In this document: positions 26,130-38,400 of the stretch, piece after piece
Numbering within the stretch: position 1 is the stretch's first letter
How the letters are laid out: every line of letters starts with the position of its first letter
Source: Eutypella sp. D-1
Taxonomy: Eukaryota > Ascomycota > Sordariomycetes > Xylariales > Diatrypaceae
Direction: 5' to 3'
NCBI GenBank assembly: GCA_023313575.1
Contig: JAJTTP010000003.1
Span: forward strand, 3,100,001-3,164,000
Length of the DNA: 64,000 nt
Program-made: the position numbers and the translations under genes
Notes under the pieces: generated by a model
Database searches by the model: none
The model's input: the letters and a program-made list of their open reading frames with translations, nothing else
Told to the model about the DNA's origin: nothing

Positions 26130-28040
26130 TCGTAATCCGCTCATAGCAGCGCAGCCACCAACCCCGACCGGGGGACGAGCCATCGACCCATTGTCTTCTC
26201 TCTTTCTACTACTCAAACGTGTTATTCATATATACGACTAATGCATCACATCGGCGTTTTCGGGACACAGGGGAGGGTGGTCTGTAACGGCACAAGAGAA
26301 AAAAGTGTTCTTTTTCCTAACGACCCATCAGGCGGATTTTTCCTCCTTTTTTCATATTTCGCACCATCATCTGGCAGCATGGCATACCTCTTGTTTTCTA
26401 TCTTTTTTTTCTTTCTTTTTTCCTCACCCCTTCTCTGGCACTTGCACTTAATGATGTTGCGGAAGATACCAAAGAAGCCGGGCTCTGTGCCACTGCTGCT
26501 ACCGTTGTTTCCGTGTCTCTGTTTCAGGCTTTCACCAAAGACAGAAAAAGCCCTCGGAGAAGGTTGAGGGGATGGGGAGTGCGGTTGTATACATGAACAA
26601 CGCACGGGCTCCTGGGATATGGACAGGCGAGAAGCAGGGCTAGTTGGGGAGGCGGAAGAGAAGGCCGGAGGAAAAAGAGGGGACCAAGGAACGTCACTGC
26701 CGCTAATTTACCCTTCCTCTACACATCTGTTCTAGCTTTCCACCTCCTTTTCTTTCCGCGTTCCTGCCTATCCATTTCTTCCATAGCATGTTCCCCTGTC
26801 GCATCCGTTTATTTTCCCGGCGCGGTCCCCTCTCCCTCAACCTTTTCCCATTTTCTGTTTTTTTTCCCATGGCATGTCTGTTACTTCTGATTTGTTTTTT
26901 CTTTCTTACTACCTACGAGATGAGATGATGACGTAATGAGAACATTGAATCTGCAATGGCTTCTGGCGGTCGGTCTTCTGTTTCTGTCTGTCTGGCCATC
27001 TATCATACCGATCGGTTGGTCGATAGTGGTGGTGGCCGTCGTCATATTTTCTGCGCTTCGATAGATAAAAACTTCTACATGCTACAACGCATACGAATAT
27101 GCCGCATTCATGAGGCGGGTAGGGGGTAGATGAATAATGAGTGGATGGATGGATGGATGAACGGATGAATAAATGCGTTGAATGATACACCTTTTGGCCT
27201 CTTCTTTTTTCTTTCTTCTTGTTTTCTCGTTGCTTGGTCCCTCGTATATGTACATGTATGTAATAGTCACCAGCAGCGCCAGCCGCATTTTGCTTCTCCC
27301 CGCCTCCCCTTACTGCATCTGGATGGGGAGGCATCTGGAAGTCAAAGACAGGTATATATACCATACAAAACATGGGAGCAACGACTCACCCATGATAAAT
27401 GGCTTTCCCCGGAATAATCCATGCTATGTAACATCCGTTCGTATGCCTGCGTATAACTAGAGTGTAGCAAGCTTGCTGTATTGTCTGGGCACGTTTCTCG
27501 TGTGCGTATACTATATCTTGTGCCCAACTCTAGACGCCGAAACGGTAGATAGCTAACAGTATCAAGTTCTTCTCCTGTTGTCGGATTTGGATCTCTGTCT
27601 ACATTTCATACTTCGCAGTGGTAAGTACCCCTGCTAGGACGGGGATTACTATATGTGCTTGCTATGTCGTCACTGGCCTTGAAAGCCTCCGAATCACGGC
27701 ACTTGTAACTAGGCTGGTCAGCTGGCGAATAGTAGAATTATCAAAGGATAGGAAAGAGTTTTTATGTCAAGTAATGAACTGCCCTGCTATCTCTCTCTCT
27801 CTATTCGTGCACCGCCCGACCCTCAATCATATCAGACACATGTATAGATAACGTCTTTTTCGAAGTTCTACGTTTCCCTTATAATAAAATGTAGTGCCCA
27901 TATATGAACCCCCCACCGGCCACACCCCCATCAAGAGCCAGGGCCCTGTGGGAGGTATATCCGGCCCCGGGGGTGGACGGTGACTACAGCGAATGTTAAA
28001 ATGTTGATGTGATAGCATAGACGTATATCACAAGGAACGA

Positions 28041-28058
28041 GGGGGGGGGGGGGGGGGG
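28041..28058. repeat. 18-nt G homopolymer
   Basis: An uninterrupted run of 18 G in noncoding DNA, with strong potential for G-quadruplex formation and for length error in sequencing. Confidence 0.9.
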
Positions 28059-29561
28059 ACTGTTCAGCCAACTCATCCGTAGACTTTTAGAGCTTGTGAT
28101 GCGTTCTATAGTACGGTATATATAGACAAGGAGTGTACATGAGAGACGAGCTACAGCTAGCACGTCGGTAAAATACCCATCGCAGAAGTATATAGGTACA
28201 TGTATATTGCGTTTGGCCGGAATCCAATTTCCGACGACACTCAAAAGCCGACAATCGACGGAATTATACCTATTTTCTTGCTACCCTCACCCACGCGACT
28301 GGGAGCTCCATTCTACAGCATGCACTCAGTTTCTCTTACTAGCGTACCTAGCCACTGTAGATATTTAGCTACCTTGCAAACTGCGTGGTAGGAAAGGCCC
28401 ACGGGCTTGCCCGACCAAGAAGCGGGCCCGGGAGGGCGGGGCGGAGGGAATGGGCAGGCGGCGGGCTTTTCCGCCCGAGCGAGACCAGAGTCAGAGGCCG
28501 ATGGGCGGGGGGCATTTTCTCGTTGGGGCTCTACGGCCCGGGGGTTAGGAGGATACGTACGTGTTCTTCAAAACACGCGCGGGTCGTATGTATGTAGATA
28601 CGTACGTGCGGGCGCGAGGTTCCGTCAGGCATTTTGACCCCCGCTGGCCCGACTCTAAGTATCAGACCAGCCACACTTGTCTGCGAGCATAATAATACTA
28701 TATCGGTAGGGATCCCGGGCCGAGAAAGAGAGGTTCTCTCGGCTGGGAGACGGATGGATACGAAATAAAGAAAAGCAAGGGTGGGATGTGCGGGCATCCC
28801 TCTATATGCGCATGAGTGCGCCTGGACGAGATCTGTCAAGCCATGCAGATCTCGGGCTTAGCCGAATGCGATGACGGCTGAAGCCCTGTGCTGGCCGGCC
28901 CGGCCTGGCTCATCCCGTTGGACAAGGGTTAGGTATGGCTTATGTCAACCAAGCATGCCGGCCGATAGGAAGCTCCTATCCGTCTGTGCAGCATGGACGT
29001 CGGCTGGTAGGTAGATCATCGGGGCTGGTGAGGATTGATGAAGAACTAGGCGTTATAGATAGACATGGACATGGTTACGTAGACGGGGGGTCGGGCACGA
29101 AACCTCGGTACCGGGTAGCTATAATGAGATATAGATATAGATATAGCTAGGTAGTTAAGACAACGTGGGTAAATAGAACGTCGACGATACAAGAATAGGC
29201 CACAGGCCCCGGACTATAGTCGGCTCGATGGATCTATAACTAGAGAGAGATACGTACCACTCACATATGTAGTATATGCATAAACGGGACCCGGAGCCCG
29301 GAGCCCGATCGGCCCCGGGGATCTCGTCGCTGCTAGAAAGTTCTCCTCTACTGTGATTATCCATCAAATATTCGAGCGGGCGAATATCATATTCATCGGA
29401 ACCACATTCCACCCCCGAAGGATTTATTGAGACTTTCTTACGGTTTCTGTCCTTACGCCGCGATATACCAACGCCCTGGCATCCGGTAGCAGGCGTTTGT
29501 ATGTATACTGAAGTGGTGATCTGCGAGACATGGGGGGAGGGGGAGGAGATGACGTGTACTT

Positions 29562-29578
29562 GGGGGGGGGGGGGGGGG
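29562..29578. repeat. 17-nt G homopolymer in a G-rich tract
   Basis: A run of 17 G flanked by further G-rich blocks (29532-29545 and 29580-29590), all on the same strand and outside any supported gene. Confidence 0.9.
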
Positions 29579-30499
29579 AGGGGGGAAGGGGTCCCGTTGA
29601 ATAAGTTGTACTCAGCAGTTATAGCCTCACGCCATCGGCCTGTGGCCTACCTACCGGCTGTCAGGCAATCTGTTAGGGTCCAGACGCGAGCGACAGACAG
29701 CCCCGTCTATAAACCCTTAGGAGGGTGCCACTTCTAAGTTGTTTGCCTGTGTGTGGTAAACCCCGCCCGCCGGGATGCAAAACTGCCTATCGTCAACGAT
29801 GGCTGCGACCTCTAACGACGTTCACCACGAGTATACATGATATCGATAGGTGCCCCCCCCTCCGCCCCACCCCACCTCGTGGTGTTGGGTACACCCTCCG
29901 ACGTGATCCCTACGTGTTAGAGGGCTCTACATAGACATGATATAATACCTAGCGGATGATGTCACAGTACCCGGTCCATCGCATGGCTATCGCGTACTGT
30001 GAGAGCGGGTCTGCAGCTTGTAAGTAATAACAGACACGGGCTTGACATGAGTTAATCTTGGGGCGCTGACTACGTGAATTCCGACTTCGAAAAGTTTTCT
30101 GTCTTCTGGGGAACCTAGGTAGGAGATTCCGATATCATTCCCAGCAGCTGAGCTCCTTGGAATCTATACGAGGAGATCCGCTACGAGCAGTGATGTAACT
30201 AACTCTGAAGATAGTCAGACTAGGCCAACAAGTCCCCTCAAGCATCTATCTATCTCATTAATGACTACTCGGTATTCATTCATTAGGGTCGTATAGTTTT
30301 CTAGGAAGTAAAGTACAGGATCTCGACCATTTTTCTCGTACAGCCAACAAAGATAAGAACAAACGCACACAGGGGACGATCTCATCGGACTCGCAAACTC
30401 CGCCCAACTTCATACCCAGATCACTAATCTATCGAGCCAGCCGTGTCATCCACACCACACAAGATCGTCTCAACAACATCCGCCAGTATGTTCCTCATT

Positions 30500-32974
30500 T
30501 CAGACCGACCCTTCGCAATCCTGCGTTAGGTCCGTTTCAATGACGACGTCCCTCCTGCCTCTTCTTCTCATGATAATGGTCAAGCCCTCGAGCCTCAGGT
30601 CGTCATCGTCGTCGATGGGCTCCCGGCCTCCCATCTCAGCCTGGGCTTCAGCCGCCCTTGCGCTCTCAGCTTGCGATGACATCTCCGCCTTGAGCGTGCG
30701 CACCTCCGTGGTGAGATCCAGGTAGCGCTCCCTCCAGCGGCAGGTGTGGCTGTCGTTGGCGACCGCGGGGATGACGGGGTCCGGGCGGCACAGTTCAACG
30801 TCAGGCACGCCGGCTGCCGGCGGGTCCTCGTGCTCCGCAATGACCAGCCCGTGTACGTGCTTCGCGCGTTTCCGTAGCGCAGACTCGGCCTGCTGCCTCA
30901 GTGACTCCAGGGACCTGCGGACAAGGCGGGAGGCAGGTGGTATCAAGTTGTGGTGATGGTGGGCGTCCGTGTGGTCTCGGGGCTGGGCCAAGGCCGTGGC
31001 CGGAGTCGAGTTGGTGGACGGCGCGTCGGGCAGTGTCTGATGAGGCGCCTCGCGGGTTGCTTCCGACTTCGAATGCAAGTTAGCGTGGGGGTCCATCCAG
31101 AGCTCCTTCTTCTGATGGTGCGTCACGTGCAGCGCCGTGGGCGGCGATGGGACAGCCGGCCTGCTGATACCATTCTTGAGGACCGACGCCCTAACATACT
31201 GGTTATGCGATGGGTCGAATCTATCGACGTCATTGGAAGGGTCTCGTCCTTGCCTACTTTCCCAGACGTGAGTTCCGACATGCGAAAAGTCGTCGTGACT
31301 CTTCGTTTTTACGTGACGCAGCCGGGTGAAGGCGTCGCTCGGCTGCTTGCGAGGCTGTTTTAGCCAAGGCGGAGGGCTGAGCAGATGACCAGGAGGTACA
31401 GGCTCTCTATCGCGGGAGCTGTCCGCGGCCGTCTGGTTGCCTCCCTCATATCTATCGGCACGCTGTTTGATAGAAGGAGCAGTGGTTTGTTTTGGCTCAG
31501 GATGATCAGTCACCCGAAAGGATCTATCGGGTATGTGCACGCCTTCAAGCCGAGTCTCGTGGGTGAACTCGTGGTGTTCAGGTTTCGCAGGAATATCTGC
31601 CTTCGAGGTCCTCGCATTGCTAGGCCTGGTGATTTTGAGTGAGAGGATAGGCACAGTGGGTTGCTTGTTGTGACTCGTGTTCTTTGTTTCGCAGAAGTGG
31701 ACACGAGGCCATCTAGGAACTATACCATCCTCTTTACTGGCATGGGAGTGCCCCGAGCTTTTCGACACCCTTGCGGCTCCTCGATCTGCAACTAGAAATG
31801 GGTTCTCCTTTACTGATGGGAGAGCCGGGCCTGGACGAGAGGAATACTGCCGAGGCAGAGGCGTCGACCTCTGCTCCGGGAGGTCGTGTTTGTTCTCACT
31901 CTTTTGCGCCACGACCCAGGGGTGTCTACGTCGACGTTTGGGCGTTTGCTCAGGTTCGCCTTCGGTCGCTTGGGGCTCTGCAAGTTGAGTGCTGGCTTCG
32001 GTAGAGCCTGCATGAACTGGCAGGTTGGATTGAACACAGAGATTGCCCTCCGAAGGAGTCGTAGTTTCACGAATGGTATGCAGCGATTTCGCTGGCTGCA
32101 GGGATGAAGTATGGTGTACATCCTGTTCATGGATAGTACGGGTTCGATTACGGGAGTCGATGTGCGTGCCCTCTGCTATTTCATTCCTTTGCCAGTGACA
32201 CCTACCACAAAGTTTATGCCCGCAAGAGGAACAGAGTGTATGCCATGTCTGGGCGGAACAGACGTGGCAGATTCTACAGCAGATTCGGGGGTCAGCATTT
32301 CCATCCCTCGAAAGAGACAAGTCTACCTCGTCTGACAGCCAGCCCGGCCTAACTATGCCATATTCATCGAACAGGCTCCCGGCCACAGCTCGTTTTCGGT
32401 CTTCTGTCATGGACGCCGGGTTTGACTGAGCTACTTGGCTAGTGCCTGTTGACAGGGTAGAGGTTTCTCCTGGTAATGGCTGAGTGGTATGTGGTCTGCA
32501 TCCTAGACCCTGCATACTCGAGTTCTTCTGCACAGCAGCATCTGCTCTGGGACCGCAATTATCTGTTACATCGTAGATTCCCTTGTGATGATCATAGCCG
32601 AGCCACATCTCGACCGAGCGGCGACGGTGCAGAGGTAAATCGAGCGCTCGGATAGCCGTGGAAAACCTATCCTCGCTAGGTACTTTTCTACCATCCTTTC
32701 GAAAATCCTGAACTCGCTCTGCTGAATTAGGCAGATCTTCCGAGAGTTGATGGAAGCGAGCGCCTGAGTGACGCCCCTAACCAACATGGATATGTGCTCG
32801 CTCCCATTCGGACAGGGCAGGGTCTACAGGCAACAGCTGTTCTGGGTGAGCTATGTTGTGAAGCTGATGCTTGCGGGAGGTTACGAAGTCATTCGGTAGC
32901 AGAGGCTCGAGCTTATCAACGATATCAGACATCGCTGTTGTCCAAGACTCGCCCGACGAGTTCTCAATAAACAT
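30500..32974 (-). CDS. Zinc-binding-motif protein interrupted by one in-frame TAG (824 codons if read through)
   Basis: One minus-strand frame is open from the first ATG at 32974 to a stop at 30500, except for a single TAG at 32777-32779, between codons 65 and 67. Both sides read as protein: PLLPNDF...DPALSEWERAH before, then ARFHQLSEDLPNSAERVQDF, KDGRKVPSEDRFS and DLPLHRRRSVEMWLGY after. A frameshift is therefore not needed, and no GT-AG intron fits around the stop. About residues 232-260 form a Cys/His cluster (CCRICHVC, then LCSSCGHKLCGRCHW) resembling a fungal treble-clef zinc-binding motif. The middle is long, polar and disordered. The end has a short coiled coil (about 750-785), an acidic DDDDD patch and RRRGRRD. 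Family unknown; nuclear or scaffold function is only a guess. The frame is open upstream of 32974 to about 33228, so a further exon may exist. Alternatives: stop corrected by mRNA editing, readthrough, or a recent pseudogene. A shorter product could start at ATG 32608. Confidence 0.7.
32752..32805 (-). other. RNA hairpin with the in-frame TAG in its loop
   Basis: On the transcribed strand, GGGAGCGAGC (32805-32796) pairs with GCTCGCTTCC (32761-32752) over 10 consecutive pairs, nine Watson-Crick and one G-U. The 34-nt loop contains the TAG (32779-32777) near its middle, preceded by T. The pairing is seen in the sequence; formation in vivo and any function are inferred. Confidence 0.5.
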
Positions 32975-33471
32975 ATTCTTTAGCTGACTGAATAGGGAGA
33001 CGGGTAATGTGAGGATCCGGTGAGGATCAAAATGACCCTTGAACACGTAGTAATAACACTGATAAATGATGATAAATCCCTGCGACGTAATAGCAGAGAA
33101 TGATGATAAGATAGGGGGGGGGGGTATCCTAGGAGTTATGTTTTTGCAAGGTTGAAAGTTAGCTGGGCAGGTATCGGGCCTGCAGGCTTCACTCGATGCT
33201 TTAAGTAGAGCTCCAGATAAATTCAAGGAATTTTCCTTTTCGAGAAGTTGCTGCTCCCATCACAACTCTCGAGGTCGCGACTGCCGTCACATGATGCTGA
33301 AAAATGTGACTGGAAAGTGCGATCGCTGCCCTGGGCTATCAGGAACGTAAATCGGTAGTAACTTTTCATCTTTTAATCTTTTAATCTTTCACATCCGCTT
33401 AACTGCTAGAATGAGAATATGTGTGATGTACAAGATGCCGCGGCAACCCTACTCCCAAAGCTTTATATAGT
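32975..33471. other. Spacer between two tandem minus-strand genes
   Basis: It should hold the ATP synthase delta 3' UTR and the promoter/5' leader of the downstream gene. A C/G run lies at about 33114-33124. The downstream gene's frame remains open to about 33228 without an ATG, with hydrophobic, coding-looking content (for example YQCYYYVFKGHFDPHR) at about 33000-33055. This could be part of an unrecognised upstream exon. Confidence 0.5.
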
Positions 33472-34451
33472 CTATTTGAGGACAGCCTGCAGACTCTCCA
33501 GAACCTGTGATCAGTTAGCAATTGTCGCCGCGATAGTGTAAACCCGTGTGGTGGATTGTCATTTTTTTTTCTTACCTCCAGCTCGATCTTGGCTTCCGCG
33601 ATGTCCTGCTCGCTCCCACTGCCGTTGGCGACCTTCTGGGCCTCGGCGATCTGGGACCTGACGGCCTCGGCGCTGAAGTCCTCTAGGGGGTAGCCCTCGA
33701 CCGCGTTGATGCTCAGAACCGAGTCGGGCTGGACGGTAGCAAAGCCGCCGGACACTACAAAACCGCGCATATTGTTTAGTATAAGATTCCTGGTCTCCTG
33801 CGGTTGGCATGGGATTCTTTCACGTACGGAAGAACTGCTTGCTGCTGCCGCTCTCCTCAATAACCTCGATCAGGCCCGGCTTCAGTTGCTCGATGGAGGG
33901 AACGTGGTTGGCCAGGACACCCATCTCTCCGGACTCGGCGGGGAGGTTGACCTGGACGACATCCTGGGACTTGAAGATAGACTATTTGGTGCGGATAATT
34001 AGCTGGCTACTCGGATCGTCGCATCGTCGCATTGTTCAACAATACGCTCGTGAGAGGCTAAGGAGGGTTGAAACTATGAAAAGCGCCATCTCCCTTTCTC
34101 TCGTTCGGGATGCAATTGACGAGGAAGGGAATAATCTCGAGTTTATCGCAAGGTTCGTACCTGATGAGGAAGAGACAAGCTCAGCTTGATCTAGAGGGAG
34201 AAGGCAGTTAGCTTGAAGATCTTGCTTGGAGACCTTAAGAGACGGGCCAATGCGGTCATCACCCGGTCGCAAAGTAAATCGCAAAATAAATCGCAAAGTA
34301 AATCGCACACGGGAGGAACCACACTGGGAGGGACACAAACCTTGTCGGGGGCGGCATCGGCGTAAGTCCTTCGCTGAAGAGGAGCAGAAACCCTCAGAGC
34401 GGCAGTGGGCCGGGCCCTGAGAGCTGCACGGGCGACGCGGAGAGTGTTCAT
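33472..34451 (-). CDS. ATP16: Mitochondrial F1Fo ATP synthase subunit delta (168 aa, five exons)
   Basis: This subunit is part of the central stalk of mitochondrial ATP synthase, coupling the c-ring to gamma. Exons (minus strand) are 34341-34451, 34161-34190 (a 30-nt microexon), 33828-33981, 33576-33754 and 33472-33504. All junctions are GT-AG and the joined frame is exactly 169 codons. Residues 1 to about 30 form an Arg/Ala-rich mitochondrial presequence ending QRRTYADAA. The N-terminal beta-sandwich follows (LSLSLPHQ, QVNLPAESGEMGVLANHVPSIEQLKPG, then a Phe-Phe-Leu-Ser-Gly-Gly stretch running into FATVQPDSV). The C-terminal helical hairpin ends in LESLQAVLK. Length and motifs match the fungal family. 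Start chosen at the ATG preceding the presequence. The last exon supplies only ten residues. Identification is secure. Confidence 0.95.
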
Positions 34452-35113
34452 TACGGCGGCTGAATCTTGCCAATTGAGGGGGGAAGAGGGGGAGGAGGGT
34501 GGATGATATGTGGTGTGTGCGTGACGTTGAGGCCGACCTTCACGATCTGATTTAACTTGATTTACGCACGCACTGCTACTACCCGGGCTTGAGGAAATAG
34601 GTGGGTAGGATCTTGGGAATTATTTGCTCGCCCTTTTCCACTTTCGGATGAATTCGGTATTGGCTGAGGAAATCTGACAAGTGGAGATTTTGATGCCGTA
34701 GTGCGGGCTTTACCGGTAACTAGTGGGGCAGTACCTAGCAGTGAGTAGTCAGGTAGTAAGAGCACTGAAGCTTTAGGCTTCGCGGTCACATGACCTACTT
34801 AGCTGTCTGTGCTGTCTGCCTCTTTTCTCTAAATCAATAAATTCGTTTATTACATCATTTCCGATAACATATTCTCGGGATAGTCCGGGTCTTCATCATT
34901 GCCAGTAAAAGTGCCTTTGTAAGAGCCAACGGAAACAATAAATGAGGTAATCGTGACCCTATTCAAGCGATGATGACAGAGGAAGTGTTGCGCATCCTTC
35001 CATGGAGAAAGGGGGTTTAACCCTCACGAACGCAAATGATGGGCGGCGTGTAGGAGACCACAATCCAACCTACCTACCCTTCGGGAACACCAGGAGCCAG
35101 CTTCCAGCCAACA

Positions 35114-35446
35114 TTACGAGCGAGACCTAACACCGGCTTCTCGTGATGCGTTGCAGTCTACGCCGTAGAGGGAAAGGAGGCGGTCTTGTTCGCATGGCCG
35201 GTAAATTTTAAGAGTATCATTCGGATATCCGCAAAGCCAGTGGGTAGTGGGCATTTCGAAACCCTGTTCGGGGAGGACATCGACTTGGCTATCGAGATCT
35301 TCGGCTTGAAAATAGCTTGCCATATCAATTTCCAGTGTACCTAGACGACCCTTTTCCCGTTCTGGAAAGCAGTGTGTTTCATTCAGTTGCCTTGACTCCT
35401 GCATCAGTATCTTGCTCAGTGTGCTTGGCGAGCTTCGAGATCTCAT
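35114..35446 (-). CDS. Possible orphan ORF or gene relic (about 110 codons)
   Basis: The frame has a balanced, non-repetitive composition (for example MASYFQAEDLDSQVDVLPE, MPTTHWLCGYPNDTLKIY) unlike the low-complexity ORFs nearby. The first ATG may be internal. I recognise no family. No clearly matching exons are seen upstream, though neighbouring ORFs at 35452-36839 hint at decayed coding sequence. It may be a relic, a single exon of an unrecognised gene, or chance. Confidence 0.25.
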   Translation of the reverse strand: MRSRSSPSTLSKILMQESRQLNETHCFPEREKGRLGTLEIDMASYFQAEDLDSQVDVLPEQGFEMPTTHWLCGYPNDTLKIYRPCEQDRLLSLYGVDCNASREAGVRSRS

Positions 35447-38400
35447 CTATATTACTGGAGTTTTATATCTAGGGCCTCTCGTGAAAATTTCAGCGGATGA
35501 ATAATGGGTCTCGTTCGGCTTCGTCGACAGTGTGACGTTCTTTGACAAGAAGACTCAACAGAGGCTATTCTCCTAGATGAGGTACTCGATGCTGAGAGGT
35601 AAGGTGCCGAATACGTCTTCATCTCAAGCAAGCGATGGATAAGGAGATAAATGATTATCCACCTGTCCATCACGTCCCGATGGGCTATGGTACTCAGAGG
35701 GCAGGTCTCTAGGGGCCTGCTGTATTATGTAAGGGTGCTCCGACTCAGGGATGACAGCTCTCTATCGGGAGGCTGTATAAAGGAGTTGCCAAATCTGGAG
35801 AGCAAAGTATTATCTGCTCGGGAGTTGGCTCATAAGGCCAAGTTTCGAGCGAGTCTGATTCCTCGCAAGAAGAGTGCCATCAACCCCCGTCTCACAGGCA
35901 CGGCATAGAGAACGAAACCCCGAGCCAGGCAAAGCCGCGCTGCCAAAGCAAGGCCCAGAAGGGGCGAGGGGGGTAGTGCGAGGCCGAGCCTCTTCATATA
36001 GACTATTTCTCACACAAAGGCCTCTCGTCAAAACATTTTCGATATGTTCTCAGCGACAGCCCTCTCTACAATCCCGTTGTGAACGGCTACAAGCGGTTTC
36101 TGTATCCTATTCTCATACGTCGCTAAGATCTCCGGTGTAGTTCGATATCAAGAAACACGTAGTAAGGATTCAAATAGAAGTCACAATCAGGACATGGTGC
36201 GATGATTGAGATAGAAAATTCGGCCGTCGGGACTCGATGATAGGGCTCGGCGAAGGGACCAGTGATACCCACGAGCCCCTCACGAAGAACTCACATCGAC
36301 CAGGCGAAGGATACGACAATACCCATAGGCTCTCTGAAGTAGTGAATGAATTTCAGGTCTCAGTCAAAGATACGATATACAGTTGTTCTACTTCCAATGA
36401 CCCTCCCCTTATTTACGCATTTGTCCCTTATAAGATCACAGCCCTGGCCGGCAGTGCCTTACACTCTAACTCAAGTCTACTCGCTCTTCTATCGAGATTC
36501 TACGGTCCCTCAATAGACGCCATCTTCAAGGCTAAGGACAAATGTCCCAGTCGGTGCCTTCGACGTTGGTCGTGGGTAAATCAGAATACAAGAGGGGGCT
36601 CGGGAGAAGACTACAGAACTGACTATAAGCTCAGATGCCTCGTCGTTGAGGTACGACGTCGTCAGTGGCAGACCCTTATATCGAGTCGGAGAGAGTCGGT
36701 TCACATCACACAGACACAGGCTTCTACTGTATAGCCCAACAACAAACTGGCGCCGTCCTTCAGCAGCACTAAGTCCAGAGGCCGCTCTCATCCAACACGG
36801 TTTAAGAAGACATCGTAAATATGAGCTGGAAGCGAGCAAAGGACCCTATGCTCCCTAACGTTAAAAGTTCACCACTATGTCAATGCTGGCACACTATGCG
36901 GTATCTGGTAAACTCTACGCTGGTGCCTAGCAATGGTAGTTGGAAGGTAGACACGCCCAGGGAAAAGGCTGCCTAGCCTGGCTTGCTGCAAAGGGCACCG
37001 TTGTTTCGAAGGTTCGCTATTACAAGGGCACTCGCTTTCTAAATGTGTGAGTTATCCGCGGCGCCGACTTTACGGAGTGTCACTTCCCGGGATAATCACG
37101 GGCAGGCTCTGAATTCTAAGATTGATACGACGCCTTGGGCTTCGCAATATTGAGACAGTGTAAACCCTCGGAGAAATTGCAAATACCCGAACAAGCAAGC
37201 GACAAGACCTAGGCTTCAAGACCATCTCAGCCCGATAGGTCGTCTGTGTGAGTGCCACCATTCCAAAGTCCCGGCAGACTGTCGATGTCGGTGATTTCTG
37301 TATATACAAAAGGTCGGCGCCTACCGATAGCAAATACTACGCGCGAAAATGCGGGATGGCCCGTCCTCTCGCATACTCATGCCCTACCTATGGGCCTAGA
37401 CTGGGCCTCTGTCTCAGGCGAGTGAAACACACCCAGGTGATCTAATCTACAACCAAAGTGTGGTTCGTGGTGGTGGGCAGGTAGGGCTCGGAAGATAATA
37501 AATTTACGAGGCGTCCTACCAAGGCTGGTTACAGAGGGGAAGCAATATGGGAGGTATATAATTAATATAACACATGTGAAAGCAACGCTGTACCATGGTG
37601 TAGCCCTCCCGAGTTCGGTCGGGCTTGTGATACGTGCCGTTAGGGCGCTGGTTATTACCCGGGTTTTTGAGACCTCGGGGTATCACGACATCCCGTTTAG
37701 ATTAACTCAGATGCCACAGTATGGTTCCAGATTGGTCTTCCAGCATGTCATGGGGTGAACGTGCACCTATTTTCTCACTCTCTGCGACACGTCGGATTAT
37801 GGGAACAGGAGGAGGAGGAGGCAGTAGCGACATAGATAGATAGCAGATAGATACACGCCACGAACCTGTGATTGCGCGGCATACCTACTCTTCCGGCGAG
37901 AGCCTTTTAGGCATCCGTTTTTTTCCCCAAAGACATAAGCGGCGGGTGGGAGTTAGAGGGAGAAGACATCATCGTCATCATCATCAAGAGAGGCTGCCGA
38001 ACTGCTCAGCCGCAAAAAGGGGGCTTGACGGCGTGCTAGAGCCGGCTACTGCGGATTTACATCATAATCACCCTACTAGCTTGTTACCCTGCAAGCGGAG
38101 GAAGTAGGTACTGTAGCTATCGGGAGTGACGGGTGGTATCGGGCTATACGGGAAGTCTAAATTCTGCCATGTGCTCCCGACTGAGTAAGTGCGCGGGTTG
38201 CGCATCCTATGATGTCGATGCCTCTCCCTCGCCCATAAACCACACTCTCGCGACCGGGGAGCTGGTTGTTGTTTCATATATGAATATCATATAGGGGACT
38301 ATCACAAGCTGTTATGTAATGTAGGTAGTGGTGATGGGCGGCAGGCAGGCAGATCATCAGGCGTGATCCGAACGGACCCTGGGAATATATCTGTCATAGG

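Larger units (their letters stand above)
26130..30499. other. Intergenic region between transporter and minus-strand gene
   Basis: The first several hundred bases (T-rich, to about 26900) are probably the transporter 3' UTR/terminator. After that there are no credible ORFs. It contains an 18-nt G run (28041-28058), a 17-nt G run (29562-29578) and a GC-rich island at 28400-28640. The last 500 bp should contain the terminator of the converging gene that ends at 30500. Confidence 0.6.
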
